Positions 1 through 5,084 of a stretch of DNA of 7,890 nucleotides are shown here, piece by piece (positions within the stretch are counted from its first letter, which is position 1; every line of letters begins with the position of its first letter). The translations under genes were made by a program, and so were the position numbers. Source of the DNA: an uncultured Rhodanobacter sp. (GTDB lineage Bacteria > Pseudomonadota > Gammaproteobacteria > Xanthomonadales > Rhodanobacteraceae); the NCBI GenBank assembly GCA_903827735.1, contig CAIKJM010000283.1, positions 1 to 7,890 of the forward strand, read 5' to 3'. Below the pieces are notes generated by a model that was given only the letters and a program-made list of their open reading frames with translations, did not search any database and was not told the DNA's origin.

Positions 1-481
1 CGACGGACCGGCCTCGCTGTGGGCAGCGCAAGCCACGCCGGGTCAGCGCATCGGCGCCGGCGGTCCACGCGGCTCGTTCCTGGTCGCCAGCGATTTCGAC
101 CACTACGTGCTGATCGGCGATGAAACCGCGCTGCCCGCCATCGGCCGCTGGCTGGGTGAAATGCCCGCCACCCTGCGCGTCGATGTACTGGTGGAAATTC
201 CCGAAGCGGGCGATCGCCAGCTGCTGCCATCGTCCGCCCAGGTCAATATCGTCTGGCTGGAACGCTACGGCCAGCCGGCCTATCGCAGCGAGCTGCTAGA
301 GCAGGCGCTGCATCAGCTGCCCACGCCATCGGGTGACACCTTCTACTGGATCGCCACCGAATCGCGCCGCGCCCGCGCCATGCGAATCTGGCTGAGCCAG
401 GAACGCCAGGTGCCGAAGGACTGGGTGAAAGCCAAAGGCTACTGGAAGGCCGGTGCAGAGAATGCCGATGACGAGGGCTGA
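1..481 (+). CDS. Siderophore-interacting protein (ferric-siderophore reductase), C-terminal part
   Basis: This gene enters from the left edge; reading frame 2 is open from base 2 to the TGA at 479-481, so about 159 C-terminal residues are visible. The residues GGPRGSF followed by a D-x-Y-x-L-x-GDETALPAI block match the junction between the FAD-binding domain and the C-terminal SIP domain of the ViuB/YqjH-type siderophore-interacting family. Members are cytoplasmic flavoproteins that use NAD(P)H to reduce ferric siderophores and release Fe(II). The later YWIATES-RRARAMR segment matches the family's 'AGE...R' region, with the Glu kept although the usual AGE reads TES. The tail GYWKAG is also typical. 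An internal ATG at 107 is not the start, because strong family similarity lies upstream of it. The FAD-binding N-terminus, the start and the promoter are outside the window. Family is confident; the siderophore is unknown. Confidence 0.88.
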   Translation, partial: DGPASLWAAQATPGQRIGAGGPRGSFLVASDFDHYVLIGDETALPAIGRWLGEMPATLRVDVLVEIPEAGDRQLLPSSAQVNIVWLERYGQPAYRSELLEQALHQLPTPSGDTFYWIATESRRARAMRIWLSQERQVPKDWVKAKGYWKAGAENADDEG

Positions 482-540
482 TTGCTGATGGAATGTCTGC
501 ACGGTTCATCGGCGCTACCCGTCGCGGATAAGCGCCCCAA

Positions 541-562
541 TACATGACGTCTACATGACGTC
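541..562. repeat. Perfect tandem 11-bp direct repeat, TACATGACGTC x2
   Basis: Two identical copies of TACATGACGTC lie head to tail at 541-551 and 552-562, in the gap between the siderophore-interacting protein gene and the FAD oxidoreductase gene. Each copy contains the palindrome GACGTC (546-551 and 557-562). An 11-bp period is about one helical turn, so a protein bound to both copies would sit on one face of the DNA. This makes a regulatory site for the oxidoreductase gene (start 620) plausible. No regulator is identified, and a chance short duplication is possible. Confidence 0.6.
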
Positions 563-583
563 GTCGTAAGCTCCCTGGCCACC

Positions 584-599
584 GCAACGTTTTCGTTGC
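584..599. repeat. Perfect inverted repeat GCAACG-TTTT-CGTTGC
   Basis: A 6-bp perfect stem with a 4-base loop (584-589 and 594-599) ends 20 bp before the ATG of the FAD oxidoreductase gene. No T-run follows, so it is not a classical intrinsic terminator for the upstream gene. It could be a 16-bp operator or a leader hairpin close to the ribosome binding region. The function is inference. Confidence 0.45.
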
Positions 600-619
600 A
601 GCCACAGTGAGCGACGCGC

Positions 620-1834
620 ATGGATCTGAAAAGCGGCTATCCCTTCTGGGCGATCAAGAACGGCTTGATGCACGCCTTTCCACAGCTGCAGGAGGACGTG
701 CGCTGCGACGTGGCCGTGATCGGCGGTGGCATCAGCGGCGCGCTGATCGCGAACGAGCTGGCCAGTCACGGGCACGAGGTCGTGCTGGTCGAGGAGCGCG
801 ACGTGGCCTGGGGCAGCTCCGCCGCCAGCACGGCGCTGCTGCAGTATGAAATCGACACGCCGATGATCGATCTGGCCAAGCGCTATGGCGAGGACGATGC
901 CGCCCTCGCCTACCGTGCCTGTGCCGATGCCATCCATCAGGTGCAGTCGATCGCCGGGGATATCCGCGACGTCGATTTTGCCCGCATGCACAGCCTCTAT
1001 TATGCAAGCCGTCGCCATCACCTGCCGGACATGCGCGAAGAAATGGCGCTGCGACTGAAGCACGGTTTCGACGTGAGCTGGCTGGAGCCCGAGCCGCTGC
1101 TGGCGCAGTACGGCGTGCGCGCGCCGGGCGCCATCCTCAGCCAGCTCGCCGGCCGGGTCGATCCGTATCGGATGGCGTACCGCCTGCTCGCCCGTTTGGA
1201 AAAACGAGGTATCGGCGTATTCGACCGCACACGCGTGGAGCACATGGAAACCACCACGCGCGGCGCGACGCTGCACACTACGCAAGGCGCGCAAATCCGG
1301 GCCGGCCACGTCGTGATCGCGGCGGGCTACGCCAGCCAGCACTGGCTAGATCAGCACGTGGCCAACAACCGCAGCAGCTACGCTTTCATCACCGATCCGC
1401 TCGACGCCGACACTCTGGGTGCGCTGGGCGAAACGATGGTGTGGGAATCAGCGCATCCGTATCTTTACCTGCGCAGCACCGGCGACGGCCGGCTGCTGGT
1501 GGGTGGCGAGGACGATGCCATCGACATTCCCTCGCGCCGCGATGCGCGCGTGGAGAAGAAGACACAGCGCCTGATAAAAAAAGTCGCCCGCGCCATCCCC
1601 GGCCTGGAGCTGAAGCCGGCCTTCGCCTGGGCCGGCACGTTTGCCGAAACCGAGGACGGCCTGCCGTTTTTCGGCACGCACAAGCAGCACGGCCCGCGCG
1701 TGCAGTTTGCAATGGGCTATGGCGGCAACGGCATCACGTACAGCATGCTGGGCGCGGGGCTCATCCGCGCCTTGATCGAGCGCCGCAAGCATCCGCTAGC
1801 CGCGCTGTTTTCATTTGATCGTTTGGATCGCTGA
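620..1834 (+). CDS. FAD-dependent oxidoreductase, DAO (D-amino acid/glycine oxidase-like) family
   Basis: The 404-residue protein has a Rossmann FAD-binding site near its N-terminus: a beta strand followed by GGGISG (residues 35-40), then VVLVEERD with the ribose-binding acidic residue at about E58. The C-terminal block GYGGNG (about 366-371), preceded by a GLPFFG segment, is the second FAD contact typical of the DAO family (PF01266, COG0665). Such enzymes oxidise amines or amino acids with O2 or another acceptor; the substrate cannot be told here. Length is normal for the family. The ATG at 620 places the Rossmann motif at the usual distance from the N-terminus, though the Shine-Dalgarno sequence is weak. 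The start WAIKNGL segment resembles the Ser-Pro-Trp lead-in of related 'FAD-binding oxidoreductases' such as PuuB/OrdL, but the match is too loose for a gene symbol. It is separated from the upstream iron gene by 138 bp carrying repeats, so it probably has its own promoter. It is likely cytoplasmic: there is no signal peptide. Confidence 0.88.
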   Translation: MDLKSGYPFWAIKNGLMHAFPQLQEDVRCDVAVIGGGISGALIANELASHGHEVVLVEERDVAWGSSAASTALLQYEIDTPMIDLAKRYGEDDAALAYRACADAIHQVQSIAGDIRDVDFARMHSLYYASRRHHLPDMREEMALRLKHGFDVSWLEPEPLLAQYGVRAPGAILSQLAGRVDPYRMAYRLLARLEKRGIGVFDRTRVEHMETTTRGATLHTTQGAQIRAGHVVIAAGYASQHWLDQHVANNRSSYAFITDPLDADTLGALGETMVWESAHPYLYLRSTGDGRLLVGGEDDAIDIPSRRDARVEKKTQRLIKKVARAIPGLELKPAFAWAGTFAETEDGLPFFGTHKQHGPRVQFAMGYGGNGITYSMLGAGLIRALIERRKHPLAALFSFDRLDR

Positions 1835-1885
1835 GCGAACGGTTGCCGCACCCGACATTTTTTCCACGCACTCCTGAGGAATGCC

Positions 1886-2266
1886 ATGACTGCGATTTAT
1901 CTGTGGGTGAACGCCGCGATTTACGGCATCTTTGCGATTCTATGCACGGTCAAGGCCAGCGCCACGTCGAAGTCGATCGGCTTTCTTTCGCTCAGCAACG
2001 GCGGCATGGCCGAATACGTGACTGTCTATGGCGGCATGGAGCTGGGCCTGGGTCTCATCTTCGCCTGGCTGGCCTGGCGCCCGGAGCTGCATCCCACCGG
2101 CATCGTTCTCGCACTGGCGCTGTACGCGCCGCTGGTGATCTTTCGCTGGATCAGCGTGGCGCGGTACTGGCCGGTGCAGGGACTGACGCTGGGTACCGGT
2201 CTGCTGGAAACCACACTGCTCGTCCTTGCCGTCGCCTTGTGGCTGGTGCAGCGCAACGCGCTTTGA
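1886..2266 (+). CDS. Small four-helix membrane protein, DUF4345-like
   Basis: The 126-residue protein is strongly hydrophobic with four likely membrane helices at about residues 4-22, 46-64, 73-92 and 99-121. The motif AEYVTVYGGMELGLGL (about 42-57), with helix-embedded Glu52, resembles the conserved 'E-x-VYGG-x-x-LGLGL' core of DUF4345 proteins, which are inner-membrane proteins of unknown function. The length is normal for that family. GAGGA at 1876-1880 lies 5 bp before the ATG at 1886, a good Shine-Dalgarno spacing, and decides this start over the ATG at 1881, which is in another frame. It follows the oxidoreductase gene by 51 bp on the same strand and may be cotranscribed with it. No function can be assigned. 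The DUF4345 assignment is by recognition of the motif, not by search. Confidence 0.8.
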   Translation: MTAIYLWVNAAIYGIFAILCTVKASATSKSIGFLSLSNGGMAEYVTVYGGMELGLGLIFAWLAWRPELHPTGIVLALALYAPLVIFRWISVARYWPVQGLTLGTGLLETTLLVLAVALWLVQRNAL

Positions 2267-2274
2267 TCGCTATT

Positions 2275-2303
2275 CCCGCGTAGCCTGCAGGCTGCTGAGC
2301 GGG
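2275..2303. repeat. Nested inverted repeats between the two small membrane protein genes
   Basis: A 12-bp perfect palindrome AGCCTGCAGGCT (2282-2293) sits inside an outer pair CCCGC (2275-2279) and GCGGG (2299-2303), which is followed by TTTGT. In RNA this could fold as one interrupted hairpin ending 19 bp before the ATG at 2323. It could be a weak terminator or attenuator, or an mRNA-processing hairpin that sets different levels of the two membrane proteins. The T-run is too short for a confident terminator call. Confidence 0.35.
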
Positions 2304-2322
2304 TTTGTCCAAGGGGACGTGT

Positions 2323-2703
2323 ATGAAGCTTGCGCGCTGGATATTTTTTATCGCCGGTATCTACGGCGTGGCCGCACTGATCCCGATGTATTTCCAGGAA
2401 GCGACCGTGGCGCTGACCCAGCCGCCCGCGATCACGCACGCCGAGTATTACTACGGCTTCATCGGCGTCGCGCTGGCCTGGCAGGTGCTGTTCTTCCAGC
2501 TGTCGCGCGACCCGCTGCGATTTCGACCGATGATGATTCCCGCCACGCTGGAGAAACTCGCCTTCGGTGTGGCCGCGTTGGTGCTATATGCCCAGCATCG
2601 CCTGCCACCGCTGATGCTGCTGGCCGGCTGCGTCGACCTGTTTTTCGCGGCGCTGTTCGTGCTGGCGTATGCGCGGACGCGCGTCGTCACGCTGGTTCTC
2701 TGA
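2323..2703 (+). CDS. Small four-helix membrane protein of unknown function
   Basis: The protein is 126 residues long, with likely membrane helices at about 5-23, 43-60, 74-91 and 96-117. Recognisable conserved-looking stretches are THAEYYYGFIGVALAWQ (38-54), RDP-x-RFRP (62-69) and the P-x-x-LEK helix start (73-78). These recur in unnamed proteobacterial membrane proteins, but I cannot give a family number. The ATG at 2323 is preceded by AAGGGGA (2311-2317), an excellent ribosome binding site at 5 bp. A longer reading from the TTG at 2305 would place that site inside the coding region, so it is less likely. The gene follows the DUF4345-like gene by 56 bp and has the same length and helix count. 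The two share no obvious sequence motif, so common ancestry is not supported by eye. Function is unknown. Confidence 0.75.
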   Translation: MKLARWIFFIAGIYGVAALIPMYFQEATVALTQPPAITHAEYYYGFIGVALAWQVLFFQLSRDPLRFRPMMIPATLEKLAFGVAALVLYAQHRLPPLMLLAGCVDLFFAALFVLAYARTRVVTLVL

Positions 2704-2782
2704 AAGACGCAGAGCACGGCTGCTCACCCATCGGATACCTCTAACCAGCGACGATCCCAGCAAATACCCAGAGTGGCTACTC

Positions 2783-3574
2783 ATGAACAACCGGATTTTC
2801 CCCAGCGCCCTGCGCTTTTGCTTGCTGATGATTTCGCTCTGCCTGCTAAGCGCGTGCTATCCGATCGGCAACGCCACCCAACCGATTCCCACCGCCTTCG
2901 TGCCGGCGCCGCAAACGGCACATCGGCTGGTGGTGTTTCTACCCGGCCGCGGCGACGATCTGGCCGGGCTGAAGAAAAGTGGCATCGCGCAGATCATCCA
3001 GCGCGAATGGCCCGATGCCGACGTCGAGCTTGCCGCCGTCACCATGGCGTACTACCTCGACGGTCACGCCACGCTGAGACTGCACAACGAGGTGATGCTT
3101 CCCGCACTCAAACACGGCTACACGCAGATCTGGCTCGCCGGCACCTCGCTGGGCGGCATGGGCGCGCTGACCTACGACCGCGATTATCCGGGCGAGGTCT
3201 ACGGCATGATTCTGCTGGCACCGTATCTGGGCGACAGCACCGTGCCGAAAGAGATCACCGCCGCCGGCGGCCTGGCGCATTGGAACCCCGGCCCCGCCGA
3301 AACGCTGGGCCCGAGAACCTGGCAGCGCGAGCTATGGCGCTATCTAAAAACCTGGTCCGAGGATCCGGCCAAGGCTGGCCACGTCTGGCTGGGCTACGGC
3401 GACAGCGACCGGTTGCGTAAGGACATCGAGCTGATGTCGCCGACCCTACCCCGCTCACACGTGCTGATGGTCTCCGGCGGACATAGCTGGAAGACGTGGA
3501 AAGTCGCGGCGCCACAGCTGCTGCAGGATGCATCGCGCGACGCCGACACGCCTCCGGCGCACGAGCAAAACTAG
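2783..3574 (+). CDS. Predicted lipoprotein, alpha/beta hydrolase fold
   Basis: The 263-residue protein starts with a lipoprotein signal peptide: MNNR, a hydrophobic stretch (about 8-22) and the lipobox LSAC with Cys25 as the predicted lipidated residue. Residue 26 is Tyr, not Asp, so outer-membrane sorting is plausible. The mature part looks like an alpha/beta hydrolase: strand RLVVFLPGRGDD (48-59, with the oxyanion HG-like PGRG turn), nucleophile elbow GTSLGG with Ser122, acid candidates D207/D209 in GYGDSDR, and His234 in SGGHSW. The triad is therefore complete in the usual order Ser-Asp-His. The substrate is unknown; an esterase or lipase-like envelope enzyme is possible. The frame is open further upstream to 2669, but that overlaps the previous gene, and only the ATG at 2783 puts the signal peptide at the N-terminus. 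The Shine-Dalgarno sequence is weak. The gene ends 24 bp from the convergent DUF2256 gene. Confidence 0.82.
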   Translation: MNNRIFPSALRFCLLMISLCLLSACYPIGNATQPIPTAFVPAPQTAHRLVVFLPGRGDDLAGLKKSGIAQIIQREWPDADVELAAVTMAYYLDGHATLRLHNEVMLPALKHGYTQIWLAGTSLGGMGALTYDRDYPGEVYGMILLAPYLGDSTVPKEITAAGGLAHWNPGPAETLGPRTWQRELWRYLKTWSEDPAKAGHVWLGYGDSDRLRKDIELMSPTLPRSHVLMVSGGHSWKTWKVAAPQLLQDASRDADTPPAHEQN

Positions 3575-3598
3575 GCTAAGTACGGCCGTGGCCGATGC

Positions 3599-3757
3599 TC
3601 AGGGCGCGATCGACAAAACCTTGCCGCGCGGCGTGCCCTTGCGGCAAGCGTCCGAGCAATAGATCACCTGCTCCCAGTCGCGCGACCACTTCTTGCGCCA
3701 CGCGAACGCCCGCCGACAGACGGGACAGATTTTGCTGGGCAACTCGCTTTTCTTCAT
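3599..3757 (-). CDS. DUF2256 small zinc-ribbon-like protein
   Basis: This is a 52-residue protein with two Cys pairs, C11-P-V-C14 and Y-C34-S-D-A-C38, flanking the basic/aromatic FAWRKKWSRDWEQV segment. This pattern (KICPVC...F.WRKKW...W..V.YCS..C) is the signature of the DUF2256 family, whose members are typically about 40-60 residues long and of unknown biochemical function. The four Cys suggest a structural zinc site; that is inference. The ATG at 3757 gives MKKSELPSK directly before the first Cys pair, as is usual in the family. A longer reading from a GTG at 3814 adds 19 residues without family character. The gene is downstream of the aldo/keto reductase on the same strand, with 88 bp between them containing a 10-bp inverted repeat. 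It is convergent with the lipoprotein hydrolase gene. It has an unremarkable Shine-Dalgarno region. Confidence 0.82.
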   Translation of the reverse strand: MKKSELPSKICPVCRRAFAWRKKWSRDWEQVIYCSDACRKGTPRGKVLSIAP

Positions 3758-3789
3758 GATCGGATAACTTGGCCAAAGAGTGGACCGAA

Positions 3790-3823
3790 CAGCAAGGCGC
3801 GGCAGCGATACCACGCCTTGCTG
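3790..3823. repeat. 10-bp perfect inverted repeat downstream of the aldo/keto reductase gene
   Basis: CAGCAAGGCG (3790-3799) and CGCCTTGCTG (3814-3823) form a perfect 10-bp stem around a 14-base loop. It lies just after the stop codon of the minus-strand aldo/keto reductase gene and 33 bp before the DUF2256 start. Read on the minus strand the stem is followed by TTCGGTCC, not a T-run, so it is at best a weak or factor-assisted terminator. It could instead stabilise the reductase mRNA 3' end or be an operator for the DUF2256 gene. Confidence 0.5.
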
Positions 3824-3825
3824 GA

Positions 3826-3835
3826 TAGACGTCTA
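3826..3835. repeat. 10-bp palindrome TAGACGTCTA
   Basis: A perfect 10-bp palindrome lies between the aldo/keto reductase stop (3846) and the larger inverted repeat. Its GACGTC centre also occurs in the tandem repeat at 541-562 and in the palindrome at 4995-5004. No function can be assigned. Confidence 0.35.
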
Positions 3836-3845
3836 GCCATCCGGA

Positions 3846-4877
3846 CTATTCGGCAACCGGCGACGGATTACGCTCGCCGAACTGGGCCTGATGCCAATAC
3901 GGGTAAGCCTTGATCGGCTTGCTCGCGGCATCGAGCGTAGCAACCTGCTCGGCGGTGAGGTTCCAGCCGACCGCGCCAAGATTTTGCCGCAGCTGGGCCT
4001 CGTCGCGGGCGCCAATCACCACTGTGGCCACGGTCGGACGCTGCAGCAGCCAGTTCAGCGCCACCTGAGGCACCGTTTTACCCGTTTCCTTCGCCACGAC
4101 GTCGAGTGCATCCACCACGTTGTAGAGATACTCATCGTCGACCGGCGGGCCGGCTTCACTGGTCTTGTGCAGGCGGCTGTTGGCCGGCAGCGGCTCGCCG
4201 CGGCGGATCTTGCCGGTGAGCCGGCCCCAGCCGAGCGGACTCCAGACCACCGCACCGACGCCCTGGTCCACGCCCAACGGCATCAGCTCCCACTCGTAGT
4301 CGCGCCCGATCAGCGAGTAGTAGGCCTGATGAGCGATATAGCGCGGCAGGTTGTGGCGATCGGCCGCAGCCAGCGACTTCATCAGATGCCAGCCGGAGAA
4401 ATTGGAGCAGCCGATATAGCGAATCTTGCCCGCCCGGATCAGATCGTCCAGCGCGGACAGCGTTTCTTCGACCGGCGTCATGGCGTCGAAGCCGTGCAGC
4501 TGAAACAGGTCGATGTGGTCGGTCTGCAGCCGGCGCAGCGCGGCGTCCACCGCCTCGATCAGATGAAAGCGCGAGGAGCCGACGTCGTTGGGGCCGTCGC
4601 CGGAACGGAACGTCGCCTTGGTCGAGATCAGCGCCTCGTGACGGCGCCCCTTCAAGGCGGCGCCGAGCACTTCTTCCGACGCGCCGCCGGAATAGATGTC
4701 GGCGCTGTCGAACAGCGTGACGCCCGCTTCGAGGCAGATATCGATCAGCCGCCTGGCGTCGTCGACCTGGGTATTGCCCCAGGCCTGGAAAAATTCGCCC
4801 TTGCCGCCGAAGGTGCCGGTGCCGAAGCTGAGCGCCGGCACGCGAAAGCCGGAGCGACCGAGTTGTCTATAGTCCAT
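3846..4877 (-). CDS. Aldo/keto reductase
   Basis: This 343-residue protein is an NADPH-dependent aldo/keto reductase with a TIM-barrel fold. The catalytic tetrad is visible and in order: Asp57 and Tyr62 in TLFDSADIY, Lys87 in LISTKA, and His128 in DLFQLHGFD. The later GCSNFSGW and the C-terminal VIGARDEAQLRQNL block, which contacts the cofactor phosphate, are also typical. Overall it resembles the bacterial AKR11/12-like and YajO-type group that acts on small carbonyls or sugars; the substrate cannot be predicted. The ATG at 4877 gives the family-typical N-terminus MDYRQLGRSG and is preceded by AAAAAAGGA (4892-4884 on the minus strand) with 6 bp spacing, so an in-frame start at 4928 is rejected. 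The gene is divergent from the MFS transporter gene across 207 bp and upstream of the DUF2256 gene. It is predicted to be cytoplasmic. Confidence 0.93.
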   Translation of the reverse strand: MDYRQLGRSGFRVPALSFGTGTFGGKGEFFQAWGNTQVDDARRLIDICLEAGVTLFDSADIYSGGASEEVLGAALKGRRHEALISTKATFRSGDGPNDVGSSRFHLIEAVDAALRRLQTDHIDLFQLHGFDAMTPVEETLSALDDLIRAGKIRYIGCSNFSGWHLMKSLAAADRHNLPRYIAHQAYYSLIGRDYEWELMPLGVDQGVGAVVWSPLGWGRLTGKIRRGEPLPANSRLHKTSEAGPPVDDEYLYNVVDALDVVAKETGKTVPQVALNWLLQRPTVATVVIGARDEAQLRQNLGAVGWNLTAEQVATLDAASKPIKAYPYWHQAQFGERNPSPVAE

Positions 4878-5084
4878 GGGGAATCCTTTTTTGCTGGGGA
4901 GAACGGCGACGGGGAACAGGAGGAACAAACTTGCTGGCGTAGCACAGGCAAATGCACCATCCCTTCCCGTTATGTCATGTCACCATGCGTTCGCCCGACG
5001 TCGGAAGCAAGGCCCGAGCGCATGGATGACGTTTATTTCATGTTGCGTTGCGGCATAGAAGCGTAAACTGCGAGCGCCTGTCAG
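4878..5084. promoter_or_regulatory. Divergent intergenic region with nested inverted repeats
   Basis: These 207 bp separate the aldo/keto reductase gene (minus) and the MFS transporter gene (plus), so promoters for both should lie here. An outer inverted repeat pairs GTCA-CCATGCG (4979-4989) with CGCATGG-A-TGAC (5019-5030), 11 bp with one bulged A. Inside it is the perfect palindrome CCGACGTCGG (4995-5004). The nearby TATGTCATGTCA (4971-4982) contains, on the other strand, the ACATGAC core also seen in the tandem repeat at 541-562. Such structure between divergent genes is often an operator, but no regulator gene is adjacent. I could not fix -35/-10 boxes with confidence. Confidence 0.45.

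Noticed and set aside
551..1342. 263-codon open frame on the minus strand inside the FAD oxidoreductase gene
   Set aside because: It is antisense to a gene with clear FAD motifs, and its translation is Arg/Ala/His-rich with no family character. Such shadows are common in GC-rich DNA.
1858..1863. Run of six T as a possible terminator after the FAD oxidoreductase gene
   Set aside because: No stable GC-rich stem lies directly before it; only very short complementary stretches are present.
2305..2322. TTG start six codons upstream for the second membrane protein
   Set aside because: The strong AAGGGGA site at 2311-2317 is ideally placed for the ATG at 2323 and would be inside the coding region if TTG were used.
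2712..2725. GAGCA-CGGC-TGCTC hairpin after the second membrane protein gene as a terminator
   Set aside because: The stem is only 5 bp and no T-run follows.
3583..3594. CGGC-CGTG-GCCG hairpin between the convergent hydrolase and DUF2256 genes as a bidirectional terminator
   Set aside because: It has a four-base-pair stem without T-runs on either strand; this level of symmetry is expected by chance in GC-rich DNA.
3891..5066. 391-codon plus-strand frame opposite the aldo/keto reductase
   Set aside because: The minus strand has a complete aldo/keto reductase with catalytic tetrad and a good ribosome binding site; the plus-strand product shows no recognisable domain.
5043..5069. TTGCGT...TAAACT as a promoter for the MFS transporter
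   Set aside because: The hexamers match the sigma-70 consensus only partly and the 15-bp spacer is short; other equally poor pairs exist nearby.
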